Below the pieces are notes generated by a model. It was given only the letters and a program-made list of their open reading frames with translations. It was not told where the DNA came from and did no database searches. From Opitutaceae bacterium (lineage in GTDB: Bacteria; Verrucomicrobiota; Verrucomicrobiia; Opitutales; Opitutaceae), in assembly GCA_025352845.1 (NCBI GenBank), contig JANXSC010000317.1:1-23914 (forward strand): a stretch of 23,914 nt of DNA, given 5' to 3'. Both the position numbers and the translations under genes were made by a program. This document shows, piece after piece, positions 15,329 through 22,431 of the stretch (positions are counted from its first letter, which is position 1; the number at the start of each line of letters is the position of its first letter).

Positions 15329-15880
15329 ATGGCCGCGCCGCAAATCGAACTGTTCACCGCCGCCGATTACCGGTCGATGCCCGCCGACGGGAAGCGCTAC
15401 CAACTCATCGAGGGAGAACTTATCGTGGCCCCCGCTCCCAATACCTTTCACCAATTTGTGCAGGCAAATGTGCTTTGGCTCCTCAAGGACTACGTCCGGC
15501 ACAATCCTCGAGGCACCGTGCTCGGCGCTCCGTGCGACGTCTATCTCGACGACCACAATGTCTATCAACCCGATGTCCTTTACGTGGCGCGTGAAAACGC
15601 GGCGCGCATCAAGGACGATGGTATTTACGGCGCACCCGACCTTATCGTCGAAATCCTTTCTCCGTCCACCGCGGGCCTCGACCGGCGCAAGCGCGCCCAC
15701 TTCGCGGCCGTCGGCACCGTGGAGTTCTGGCAAATCGATCCGGGACTCCGCCAGCTCCAGCGCTTCGTCTTCGCCGAAAGCGCCACCAAGCCCATCTCGC
15801 TGATCGACGAGCCCGAGTCGTTTTCCTCGCCGCTGTTCCCCGGTCTCACGATTGCGACGACCGAGATTTTCCGTCGCTGA
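15329..15880 (+). CDS. Uma2-family (DUF820) PD-(D/E)XK nuclease-fold protein
   Basis: 183 residues from the ATG at 15329; a GTG at 15311 would add six residues. The family pattern is clear: RYQLIEGELIV (24-34), the candidate metal ligand in YQPDVLYV (Asp82), PDLIVEILSPST (103-114, with Glu108), and DRRKRAHFAAVGTVEFWQIDP (118-138, Lys121). Uma2 proteins have a restriction-endonuclease-like fold, are often found in many copies in cyanobacteria and other environmental bacteria, and have no settled role; an active-site set appears complete here. It is followed five bases later by the YdeI-family gene, so the two are likely co-transcribed. Confidence 0.9.
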   Translation: MAAPQIELFTAADYRSMPADGKRYQLIEGELIVAPAPNTFHQFVQANVLWLLKDYVRHNPRGTVLGAPCDVYLDDHNVYQPDVLYVARENAARIKDDGIYGAPDLIVEILSPSTAGLDRRKRAHFAAVGTVEFWQIDPGLRQLQRFVFAESATKPISLIDEPESFSSPLFPGLTIATTEIFRR

Positions 15881-15885
15881 TTTCG

Positions 15886-16467
15886 GTGGTGACGCCCGTT
15901 TTCTTTCCTACGGCCGGCGCGTTCCGCGTGTGGCTGGAGAAAAATCACCCCGCCAGCGGTGAACTCCGGGTCGGGTTCTACAAAAAAGCCTCCGGCAAGG
16001 TCGCGATGACCCATCAGGAAGCCGTGCTCGAAGCGCTCTGCTTCGGCTGGATCGACGGCGTGGTCAACCGCCTCGATGCCGACAGTTTCACGCATCGGTT
16101 CAGCCCGCGGAAGCCGCGGAGTATTTGGAGCAACGTAAACGTCGCTCACGCCGAGCGCCTCACCGCCGCAGGGAAAATGCACGCCGCCGGGCTGGCCGCC
16201 TTTGCCGCGCGCGATGTCGCGAAGACCGGCACCTACGCGTTTGAGCGCCAGACGCCGGCGAAACTCACCACCGCGCAGGAAAAACAATTCCGCGCCAACG
16301 CGGCCGCGTGGAAATTTTTCTCCGCCCAAGCCCCGTGGTATCGCCGCACCGCCGTCCACCTCGTCATCAGCGCCAAGCAGGAGGCCACGCGCGCGCGTCG
16401 ACTCGCGCAGCTCATCGCCGATTCGGCCGCTGGCCGAAGGATCGGCGAACTGCGACCACGGCCGTAG
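15886..16467 (+). CDS. YdeI/OmpD-associated (OmdA) family protein
   Basis: 193 residues. The family core is visible: FPTAGAFRVWLEKNHPASGELRVGFYKK, EALCFGWIDGVVNRLDADSF, RFSPRKPRSIWSNVN, and ERLTAAGKMHAAGLAAF. The C-terminal helical part has WKFFSAQAPWYRRTAVHLVISAKQ. Family members are linked to bacteriocin or antimicrobial-peptide protection in enterobacteria by name, but the biochemical activity is not established. The start is one of two adjacent GTG codons (15886 or 15889), five to eight bases after the Uma2 stop, with no other candidate nearby. The short gap suggests an operon with the Uma2 gene. The C-terminus ends in an Arg/Pro tail. Confidence 0.88.
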   Translation: MVTPVFFPTAGAFRVWLEKNHPASGELRVGFYKKASGKVAMTHQEAVLEALCFGWIDGVVNRLDADSFTHRFSPRKPRSIWSNVNVAHAERLTAAGKMHAAGLAAFAARDVAKTGTYAFERQTPAKLTTAQEKQFRANAAAWKFFSAQAPWYRRTAVHLVISAKQEATRARRLAQLIADSAAGRRIGELRPRP

Positions 16468-16556
16468 CGCCAGCGCGCGCCGGAAAAAGTCCGCGAACTA
16501 TTCACAATCGCCGGATTCGACTCGCCGCGCGGAAAAAAAATCCCTTGCTCGCGCGA

Positions 16557-17573
16557 ATGCTTTTCTCGCGCCGCTCCGCCGCCATTTTTCTCCTCGTCCT
16601 ACCCGCGACACTCCTCGCCGCGCCGAGCCGCGCCAAGCCCACGTCGCCCGACAACGCCACCGCCTACAAGGGCGCGATCGCCGTCGACGCCGCGACGGGC
16701 AACGTCCTCTACGAAGACCGCGCCGACATCGTGAACCCGCCCGCGAGCATGACGAAGCTGATGACGTTTGCCGTGCTGCACGATCGGATCGCGAGTGGAG
16801 CGCTGGCGCTGACCACACCGGTTAAGATCACCATCGAGGATTCGAAAATCGGCGGCACGCAGGTTTACCTCGATCCACGCGAGACGTTTCCCGTCGAGGA
16901 ATTGATCTACGCGATGATGATTCAATCGGCCAACGACGCGGCCTATGCGCTCGCGCGCGCCGTCGCCGGATCCGTGCCGGCGTTTGTGGAGCAGATGAAT
17001 GCCAAGGCCAAGGCGCTGGGCATGACACACACGACATTTCGCACACCGCACGGTCTGCCGCCCTCCAGCCGCAGCACCGCCGACGGCGATCTCACGAGCC
17101 CGCGTGATTTCGCCCTGCTCTGCCGGCATCTGCTGCAAAACACCACCGTGCTCCAGTATGCGTCGGTGCGCACGCGCGATTTCGCACCGGAGCGTGCCAA
17201 GGGCGCGCAACACATGGAAAACCACAACAAGCTCCTCGGCAAAGTCGCCGGCGTGGACGGCCTCAAGACCGGCTACACCGCCAGTGCCGGCTACTGCACG
17301 AGCATCACCGCGCAACGCAACGGCCGCCGCGTCATCGTGGTTGTGATGGGATCCTTAGGTCCCGGCGGTCAGATCGACAAAGGCAAGACGCGCGACCTCA
17401 AGGCCGTCGAGCTGCTGGAGCGCGGCTTTGCAGCGCTGCCACCGATGGCCACGCCGCCCGTCATCGCCGCCACACCAAAGGATTCCTCCGGGCTCACGCC
17501 CGCCCCGCGCAAGGCCGCACCCGCCGACGCGCCCGTCGAGCCGATGGTGAAGTTTAACCTGCCGAAAAAATAA
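16557..17573 (+). CDS. D-alanyl-D-alanine carboxypeptidase (penicillin-binding protein 5/6 family)
   Basis: 338 residues. Trims the terminal D-Ala of peptidoglycan stem peptides in the periplasm. Serine peptidase S11 motifs are all present: SMTK (Ser64, Lys67), SAN (124-126) and KTG (237-239), each in its usual context (PPASMTKLMT, MIQSANDAAYALA, VDGLKTGYTASAGYC). The signal peptide is MLFSRRSAAIFLLVLPATLLAAPSRA, cut near residue 22-26. The ATG at 16557 is chosen for the signal peptide; the frame is open further upstream to 16308 without family support. The C-terminal tail (about 292-338) is Pro/Ala-rich and ends in VKFNLPKK, with no obvious amphipathic membrane anchor, unlike E. coli DacA. 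The first residues follow an A-rich leader without a Shine-Dalgarno sequence. Converges with the membrane protein gene. Confidence 0.95.
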   Translation: MLFSRRSAAIFLLVLPATLLAAPSRAKPTSPDNATAYKGAIAVDAATGNVLYEDRADIVNPPASMTKLMTFAVLHDRIASGALALTTPVKITIEDSKIGGTQVYLDPRETFPVEELIYAMMIQSANDAAYALARAVAGSVPAFVEQMNAKAKALGMTHTTFRTPHGLPPSSRSTADGDLTSPRDFALLCRHLLQNTTVLQYASVRTRDFAPERAKGAQHMENHNKLLGKVAGVDGLKTGYTASAGYCTSITAQRNGRRVIVVVMGSLGPGGQIDKGKTRDLKAVELLERGFAALPPMATPPVIAATPKDSSGLTPAPRKAAPADAPVEPMVKFNLPKK

Positions 17574-17579
17574 TTTCGG

Positions 17580-17630
17580 GGCGCGTAAGCGCCGATTCAA
17601 CCGCCGAGTTGGACGGCGGGGTCTCCCGCC
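17580..17630. terminator. Hairpin cluster between convergent genes
   Basis: Three short stems: GGCGC-GTAA-GCGCC (17580-17593), CCGCC...GGCGG (17601-17619) and GGCGGG-GTCT-CCCGCC (17615-17630), followed by CTGCTACA. The genes on either side converge here, so they may end transcription in both directions. They also look like dispersed palindromes. The remaining bases to 17692 show no gene. Confidence 0.5.
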
Positions 17631-17692
17631 CTGCTACACACCGGCGGTTTCACGCCGCACCGGCGAAAGGTTCGCCAGCCACGCCTCGCGGC

Positions 17693-18409
17693 TCAGTGGT
17701 CAAGCAACAGGATCAGCAACCCGAGAATTGCAAAGAGCGCCCCCAACAGGCCAGACTCGACCCGCTCGAATTTTTTCAGGCGAAAACGCTCGAAACCCAG
17801 CAGCGCGAGCCAGGTGAAGAGCGTCATGCTCGCCAGCGTGGCGGCCGCGAGGATGGCGCTGAGCACGACAAAACCCTTCCAGCCGAACTGCACCCCCGAG
17901 AGATAGACCGGCAGGAATAGTTCGCACGGCGAGAGCGTGAGCATCACGAAAAGCCCGCTGATCGCCGCCCATTCGCCGGAGTGCGCGGAGACAATCGGGC
18001 TGCCCTTCAGTTCCTCCTGCCAGTGGCTTTGCTCCTTTTCCTCGCCGCAGTGGGCGTCGGCCCGATGCGCGCTGCCCGGCGCGTGGTGATGACAAATCCC
18101 CGCGCCGCTCCACTGCCGCCAAAAATAGAAAGCCGCAATCGCCAGCAACAGGCCGCCCGCGAGCCACGAGAACCACGCGATCTTTTCCTCCAACTGGAAA
18201 CCACCCCACGCGATCAGCAAGCCGAGCAGGCTTGTGAGCGCCACGTGGCCGAGCCCCGCGAGCGCCGTGACCGCGAGGGTCTTGGCCCGCCCCCAGCCGC
18301 GCGCCCGCGCCACCAGCACAAACGGCAGCCAGTGCGTCGGAATCGCCGCGTGAAAAAACGCCACGGTAAAACCGGTCGCGGCGATGGTGGTAAGCACGGG
18401 TGATTGCAT
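17693..18409 (-). CDS. Six-helix membrane protein with His-rich loop, UreH/DsbD-like; possible metal transporter
   Basis: 238 residues from the ATG at 18409; upstream codons to 18517 look non-coding. About six hydrophobic helices. Helix 1 carries FFHAAIPTHWLPFVL (His20, His26), followed by RARGWGRAKTLAVTALAGLGHV (His55). A hydrophilic loop at about 106-130 is rich in His and Cys (CHHHAPGSAHRADAHC). Helix 4 contains LTLSPCELFLPVYL with the SPC motif typical of the DsbD/CcdA and UreH-like superfamily. The His-rich loop and paired histidines suggest divalent metal (Ni, Co, Cu or Zn) handling, as in RcnA- or UreH-type proteins, but the substrate cannot be read from sequence. It is divergent from hemF, with a 317-base stretch between them. 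Confidence 0.75.
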   Translation of the reverse strand: MQSPVLTTIAATGFTVAFFHAAIPTHWLPFVLVARARGWGRAKTLAVTALAGLGHVALTSLLGLLIAWGGFQLEEKIAWFSWLAGGLLLAIAAFYFWRQWSGAGICHHHAPGSAHRADAHCGEEKEQSHWQEELKGSPIVSAHSGEWAAISGLFVMLTLSPCELFLPVYLSGVQFGWKGFVVLSAILAAATLASMTLFTWLALLGFERFRLKKFERVESGLLGALFAILGLLILLLDH

Positions 18410-18505
18410 CAGGGAAAAGTGAGCCAGCCCGCGACGCCGCGCGCTGTCGAACGTGAAACCTAGCAAAGTCGTCAAGTCCCGGCATCCGCACCGCGCGCAG
18501 CCCGC

Positions 18506-18531
18506 CCCACGGTGCATCGCAGTTTTCCGAT
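18506..18531 (-). promoter_or_regulatory. Shared upstream motif, divergent copy before the membrane protein
   Basis: On the minus strand reads GGAAAACTGCGATGCACC, about 105 bases before the ATG at 18409. It is the weakest of the four matches to the motif found before hemF, prfC and rlmI. Confidence 0.3.
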
Positions 18532-18535
18532 CGCC

Positions 18536-18604
18536 GGGTTCGGAGTTCCGCCTTCAGGCGGTCCGAAGCATCCCAGCCCCGCCTGAAGGCGGAACTCCAA
18601 ACCC
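18536..18604. repeat. Long REP-like palindrome upstream of hemF
   Basis: GGAGTTCCGCCTTCAGGCGG (18542-18561) is the exact reverse complement of 18579-18598, with a 17-base spacer. The outer bases GGGTT/AACCC extend the arms with one mismatch. Each arm also contains its own small hairpin (CCGCC-TTCA-GGCGG), so a branched structure can form. I regard it as a dispersed intergenic element. Confidence 0.9.
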
Positions 18605-18630
18605 AATCACCGTCGGCCACGGCCAATTTT

Positions 18631-18656
18631 CAAAGAAAACTGAGATGCGCCCCCAT
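18631..18656 (+). promoter_or_regulatory. Shared upstream motif, copy before hemF
   Basis: Contains AAGAAAACTGAGATGCGCCC, ending about 73 bases before the hemF ATG. The core is identical to the prfC copy, and the distance to the start codon is similar in the two genes. Confidence 0.45.
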
Positions 18657-18726
18657 CCCGCAACGCGCGCGATCTTGCTGGTTCTCGCCCGCGCTTCGCG
18701 TTCAGCTTTCCCCTCGCACTCGCACC

Positions 18727-19725
18727 ATGTCCACCGCTCCCGACCTTCCCGCCGTCCGCGCCTACTTGCTCAATTTGCAGGACAGCATTTGCGCCGGACT
18801 CGAAGCGGAGGATGGCGCGGCGCAATTTCGCACCGACGAATGGACCCGCCCCGAGGGCGGTGGCGGTCGCACGCGCATCCTCGCTGAAGGCGCGGTGTTC
18901 GAGAAAGCCGGCGTCGCGTTCTCGCACGTGCATGGCACGAAGCTCCCGCCGTCAGCCACCGCGCACCGCCCCGAACTCGCCGGCAAACCGTGGGAAGCAC
19001 TCGGCCTCTCGCTCGTCCTCCACCCGCGCAATCCCTACGCGCCTACCGCGCACATGAACGTGCGCTTCTTCTGCGCGCGTGAATCTGAGACCAACCGCGC
19101 CGGGGGCGGCGCGGCTCCAATTCCGGCCATCGAAAATCGAAAATCGAAAATCGAAAATTCCACCTGGTGGTTCGGCGGCGGCTTCGATCTCACGCCCTAT
19201 TACGGTTACGAGGCCGACGCCACGCACTGGCACCGCACCGCCCGCGCGGCACTCTCGCCGTTCGGCGACGCGCTTTATCCGCGCTTCAAAAAATGGTGCG
19301 ACGACTATTTTTTTCTCAAACACCGCAACGAGCCGCGCGGCATCGGCGGCATTTTCTTCGACGACTTCAACCAGCTCGGCTTCGCCCCGTCCTTCGCGCT
19401 GATGCGCGCCGTCGGCGACGCCTTTCTCCCCGCCTACCGCCCCATCGTTGCGCGCCGCAAAGCCACGCCGAACACGGATCGCGAGCGCCAGTTTCAACTT
19501 TACCGCCGCGGCCGCTACGTGGAGTTCAACCTCGTCTGGGATCGCGGCACGCTCTTCGGCCTGCAAAGCGGCGGCCGCACCGAATCCATTTTGATGTCGC
19601 TCCCGCCCCTCGTGCGCTGGGACTACGACGCGAAACCAGAGCCCGGTTCACCCGAGGCGAAACTCTACGAGATTTTTCTTAAACCCCACGACTGGGCCAA
19701 TGAGGAAACCTCTGATAAACGCTAA
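18727..19725 (+). CDS. hemF: Aerobic coproporphyrinogen III oxidase
   Basis: Oxygen-dependent decarboxylation of coproporphyrinogen III to protoporphyrinogen IX, cytosolic. 332 residues versus about 300 for E. coli HemF. Signature blocks: GGGGRTRIL (44-52), EKAGVAFSHVHG, TAHMNVRFF with catalytic His109, STWWFGGGFDLTPYY, FKKWCDDYFFLKHRNEPRGIGGIFFDDF, and RYVEFNLVWDRGTLFGLQSGGRTESILMSLPP. The extra length comes largely from an insert at about residues 119-145 between the HMNVRFF strand and WWFGGG. It contains IENRKSKIEN, encoded by a 7-bp repeat array (19129-19158). The last eight codons and the stop (NEETSDKR) overlap one arm of an inverted repeat. The start ATG has a CU-rich leader. First gene of hemF-hemE-hemG. 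Confidence 0.97.
   Translation: MSTAPDLPAVRAYLLNLQDSICAGLEAEDGAAQFRTDEWTRPEGGGGRTRILAEGAVFEKAGVAFSHVHGTKLPPSATAHRPELAGKPWEALGLSLVLHPRNPYAPTAHMNVRFFCARESETNRAGGGAAPIPAIENRKSKIENSTWWFGGGFDLTPYYGYEADATHWHRTARAALSPFGDALYPRFKKWCDDYFFLKHRNEPRGIGGIFFDDFNQLGFAPSFALMRAVGDAFLPAYRPIVARRKATPNTDRERQFQLYRRGRYVEFNLVWDRGTLFGLQSGGRTESILMSLPPLVRWDYDAKPEPGSPEAKLYEIFLKPHDWANEETSDKR
19129..19158 (+). repeat. Four-unit ATCGAAA heptamer repeat inside hemF
   Basis: Four perfect copies of ATCGAAA followed by AT, read as IENRKSKIEN (residues 135-144 of HemF). It lies in an insert absent from E. coli HemF. Same unit count and frame as the copy in uvrA. Confidence 0.95.
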
Positions 19726-19802
19726 GGAGCGCTGCTATCAATCGGAGCGCGGGAAATATTTTCGCCATTAGCGTCGATTAGCGTGCATTAGCGGTTTCCT
19801 CG
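19701..19802. repeat. Imperfect inverted repeat spanning hemF end and hemE leader
   Basis: Bases 19701-19725 and the reverse complement of 19778-19802 share blocks TGAGGAAACC and ACGCTAA with a few mismatches. The left arm encodes the last residues and stop of HemF and the right arm ends one base before the hemE ATG. The right part also carries the direct repeat ATTAGCGT-like unit three times (19767-19793). No separate gene lies between hemF and hemE. Confidence 0.75.
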
Positions 19803-19803
19803 A

Positions 19804-20835
19804 ATGACTTCCCGCGAACGTTTCCACGCCGCCATCTCCTGCACGCCCCTCGATCGCCCGCCGATCTGGGTCATGCGCCAGGCGGGCCGCTATCTGCCCG
19901 AGTATCGCGCCCTCAAGGCCAAGTCCTCGTTTCTCGAAATGGTGCGCACGCCTGCGCTCGCCGCCGAGGTCACGCTCCAACCGCTCCAGCGCTTCGCCCT
20001 CGATGCCGCGATCCTCTTTTCCGACATCCTCGTGATTCCCGAGGCGCTGGGCCAAGGCTACAAGTTCCGCGACGCCGGTGGCATCGCGATGGATTTCCGC
20101 CTCGAAACGCGCGCGCAGATCGATGCCCTTGCTCCGGCTGACGCCGTGCCCGAGCGGCTCCGCTACGTCGCCGCCGCGCTCGCCCTGCTCAAAAAGGAAC
20201 TCGCCGGCTCACACGCGCTGCTCGGCTTCGGCGGCTCGCCGTGGACGCTCGCCACCTACATGGTCGAGGGCGGCAGCTCGGATGAATTCGAGCGCATCAA
20301 ACTGCTTTTCTACACGGAACGCGCGACCTTCGATGCTCTGTTGGAAAAACTCACCGCCGCGCTCATCGCCTATTTCAAAATGCAGATCGCCGCCGGCGCC
20401 GACGCGATTCAGATCTTCGATTCGTGGGGCGGCATCATCGCCGGCCCGGACTACGAGGCGGCCTCGCTCCGCTGGATTCGCCAGATCATCGCCGCCCTCC
20501 CGCGCGAGTTCCCCGTCATCCTCTACGCCAAGGGCACGGCGCCGCACCTCACCGACCAGGCGTTCACCGGCGCGCGCGTGCTCAGCGTCGATTGGACGAG
20601 CGATCTCGCCATCGTGCGACGCACGCTGCCCGCCAACGTCGCGGTGCAGGGCAATCTCGATCCCGTGCTGCTCAACACCACCCCCGACATCGTGCGCCGC
20701 GAGTCCACGCGCCTCCTCGAGGCGATGCGCGGCACGCGCGGCCACATCTTCAACCTCGGCCACGGCATCATGCCGCAGGCTAAGATCGAGTGCATGACCG
20801 CACTCGTCGAAACGGTGACAACTTGGAAGAATTGA
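19804..20835 (+). CDS. hemE: Uroporphyrinogen decarboxylase
   Basis: Converts uroporphyrinogen III to coproporphyrinogen III, the step before HemF. 343 residues, normal length. Both family signatures are intact: PPIWVMRQAGRYLPEYR (19-35, substrate-binding Arg25 and Arg29) and GFGGSPWTLATYMVEGG. The catalytic Asp is Asp74 in ILFSDILVIPEALG. A later ILYAKGTAPHL loop and FNLGHGIMPQ near the C-terminus are also typical. The ATG at 19804 directly follows the right arm of an inverted repeat, so the untranslated leader is repeat-derived and lacks a Shine-Dalgarno sequence. 78 bases after hemF and 40-76 bases before hemG; likely one operon with both. Confidence 0.98.
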   Translation: MTSRERFHAAISCTPLDRPPIWVMRQAGRYLPEYRALKAKSSFLEMVRTPALAAEVTLQPLQRFALDAAILFSDILVIPEALGQGYKFRDAGGIAMDFRLETRAQIDALAPADAVPERLRYVAAALALLKKELAGSHALLGFGGSPWTLATYMVEGGSSDEFERIKLLFYTERATFDALLEKLTAALIAYFKMQIAAGADAIQIFDSWGGIIAGPDYEAASLRWIRQIIAALPREFPVILYAKGTAPHLTDQAFTGARVLSVDWTSDLAIVRRTLPANVAVQGNLDPVLLNTTPDIVRRESTRLLEAMRGTRGHIFNLGHGIMPQAKIECMTALVETVTTWKN

Positions 20836-20888
20836 AACGCCGGGAACGCCAGGACTGCAAAGGCTAGGAGTCCGTTTGCATTTTTCAT

Positions 20889-20917
20889 CTCCGCGTTCTC
20901 CGCGCCTCCGCGTGAAA
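20889..20917 (+). repeat. Dispersed repeat-like leader (CTCCGCG units) at the hemG start
   Basis: Three CTCCGCG units closely spaced, followed by TGAAA. This resembles a CTCTGCG-rich intergenic repeat I have seen in several environmental phyla. The candidate GTG start of hemG (20912) is part of it. The preceding bases (20836-20888) contain repeated AACGCC units and look repeat-derived as well. Confidence 0.55.
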
Positions 20918-22267
20918 AACAGTCTTCCAACTATAGCGATTATCGGTGCCGGCATCACGGGCCTCACCGCCGCCTATCGCCTGACGCAGCGCGGCCATCG
21001 CGTCCGCCTCTTCGAAGCTTCCGACCGCGTAGGTGGCGCGATCCACACCGAGATTTTCGACGGCTGGCTCGTTGAATCCGGACCCAACACGATCCTCGCC
21101 GGCGATCCCGCCCTCGCCGCACTCATCGACGAGCTGGGCCTCGCGCCCGAGCGCATCGCCGCGAATCCCTCCGCGAAAAAACGCTACATTGTCCGCCGTG
21201 GCGCGCCCGTCGCGCTGCCGCTCTCGCCGCCCGCGTTTCTCGCGTCGTCTCTTTTTTCCATTGGCACGAAGTCACGCGTGCTCCGCGAATTTTTCGCCCG
21301 TCCGCCCGCGCCCGCCAACGACACGAGCATCGACACCTTCATCCGCGAACGCTTTGGCCCCGAGATCGCGGACTACGTGCTGAATCCATTCGTCACCGGC
21401 ATCTACGCCGGCGATCCCGCAAAACTCTCCGCGTGCCACGCTTTCCCCAAGCTCTGGTCCGCCGCGCACAGCACGGGCTCGCTGCTCCGCGCGCAGCATG
21501 CCGCGGCCAAATCCCGCCCGCCCGATGCGGGGATCATTTCGTTTCGTCGCGGCCTGCAAACCCTGCCCGATGCCCTCGCCGCCCGTCTCTCCACGGGTGT
21601 GCTCTCGTTGCACAGCAAAGTAGAAACGCTCACGCCCGGCGCGCCGTGGACGCTCACTTGGCGCGACGCCGAAGACGTTACGCACACCGAAAGATTCGAC
21701 GCTGTCATCGCCGCCCTGCCCGCGCCCGCGCTCGCCGCGCTACGCTTCGGCCCCACCGGGGAAACTCCCCTCGCCTCGCTCGACACCATCGTGCATCCCC
21801 CCGTGGCCTCGCTCTTCCTCGGCTACCGCCGCGATCAGATCGCGCATCCGCTCGATGGCTTTGGCCTGCTCGTGCCGGCCGTGGAGAAGCATTCGTTTCT
21901 CGGCGTCCTTTTTTCCTCCACGCTCTTCCCTGGCCGGGCGCCGGCCGGCCACGTTGCGCTCACCGTGATCGTCGGCGGCACGCGCCAGCCGGAGATTGCG
22001 CGGCTGCCCGCCGCCGATCTCCTCGCCCTCCTCGATCCCGATCTGCGCGCGCTCCTCGGTGTGCGCGGCGCGCCAGTGTTTCAGCACCACGCATTTTGGC
22101 CACGCGCGATTCCGCAATACGACCTCGGCTACGAGCGCCATCTCTCGACCATCATCTCAACTCAAAACGCCCATCCCGGATTTTTCATCGGCGGTCAGGC
22201 CTGCGACGGCATCTCACTCCCCGCGTGCCTCGCCGCCGGCGAGCGGCTCGCGGCGCGTGTCGAATAG
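20912..22267 (+). CDS. hemG: Protoporphyrinogen oxidase, FAD-dependent (HemY/PPOX type)
   Basis: Oxidises protoporphyrinogen IX to protoporphyrin IX, the step after HemF; the oxygen-dependent FAD type, often named hemY or hemG. 451 residues from the GTG at 20912; a TTG at 20876 would add 12 residues that read as repeat sequence and look unnatural. FAD motif AIIGAGITGLTAAYRLTQRGHRVRLFEA (9-36) with GxGxxG at 12-17, then RVGGAIHTEIFDGWLVESGPNTI (39-61), the usual continuation. Mid-protein PFVTGIYAGDPAKLSACHAFPKL and C-terminal GFFIGGQACDGISLPACLAAGERLA match the family. Because HemF is present and the three genes adjoin, the protoporphyrin route is the natural assignment. Coproporphyrinogen oxidase (the coproporphyrin-dependent route) uses related sequences but is less consistent with HemF. 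Confidence 0.93.
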   Translation: MKNSLPTIAIIGAGITGLTAAYRLTQRGHRVRLFEASDRVGGAIHTEIFDGWLVESGPNTILAGDPALAALIDELGLAPERIAANPSAKKRYIVRRGAPVALPLSPPAFLASSLFSIGTKSRVLREFFARPPAPANDTSIDTFIRERFGPEIADYVLNPFVTGIYAGDPAKLSACHAFPKLWSAAHSTGSLLRAQHAAAKSRPPDAGIISFRRGLQTLPDALAARLSTGVLSLHSKVETLTPGAPWTLTWRDAEDVTHTERFDAVIAALPAPALAALRFGPTGETPLASLDTIVHPPVASLFLGYRRDQIAHPLDGFGLLVPAVEKHSFLGVLFSSTLFPGRAPAGHVALTVIVGGTRQPEIARLPAADLLALLDPDLRALLGVRGAPVFQHHAFWPRAIPQYDLGYERHLSTIISTQNAHPGFFIGGQACDGISLPACLAAGERLAARVE

Positions 22268-22285
22268 CCGCACTGGAAAACGGAT

Positions 22286-22338
22286 CGGCGGTTTCCCAAC
22301 CGCCGTATTTTTCCCCGAGGGCGCTTGGGAAAGCGCCC
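22286..22338. terminator. Paired hairpins after hemG with complementary loops
   Basis: CGGCGGTT-TCCC-AACCGCCG (22286-22305) followed by TATTTTT, a likely terminator of the heme operon. Then GGGCGCTT-GGGA-AAGCGCCC (22319-22338). The loop regions TTTCCCAA and TTGGGAAA are complementary over eight bases. The rest of 22268-22431 holds only a possible promoter. Confidence 0.65.
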
Positions 22339-22385
22339 CTCCTTCACTCTCGATCCACCGGCAGCGCCGCGCATGGACGCTGCCC

Positions 22386-22413
22386 TTGACTCTCCTTTGA
22401 GCCGACCTAGCCT
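22386..22413 (+). promoter_or_regulatory. Possible sigma70-type promoter for ileS
   Basis: TTGACT (22386-22391), 16-base spacer, TAGCCT (22408-22413). This would place the start of transcription about 10-15 bases before the ileS ATG at 22432, too close for a normal ribosome-binding site; none is visible. Confidence 0.35.
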
Positions 22414-22431
22414 CCCGCCCCTTTATCCGGC

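Larger units (their letters stand above)
18410..18726. other. 317-base divergent intergenic region
   Basis: No gene seen. It separates the minus-strand membrane protein from hemF. It holds two copies of the shared upstream motif (18506-18531 on the minus strand, 18631-18656 on the plus strand) and a large palindromic repeat (18536-18604) between them. A TTGACG at 18475-18470 on the minus strand could be a -35, but no matching -10 is evident. Confidence 0.7.

Noticed and set aside
20523..20930. 135-codon minus-strand open frame containing SRGGAENAE
   Set aside because: The peptide comes from translating a dispersed repeat in the hemE-hemG gap, and the rest is antisense to hemE.
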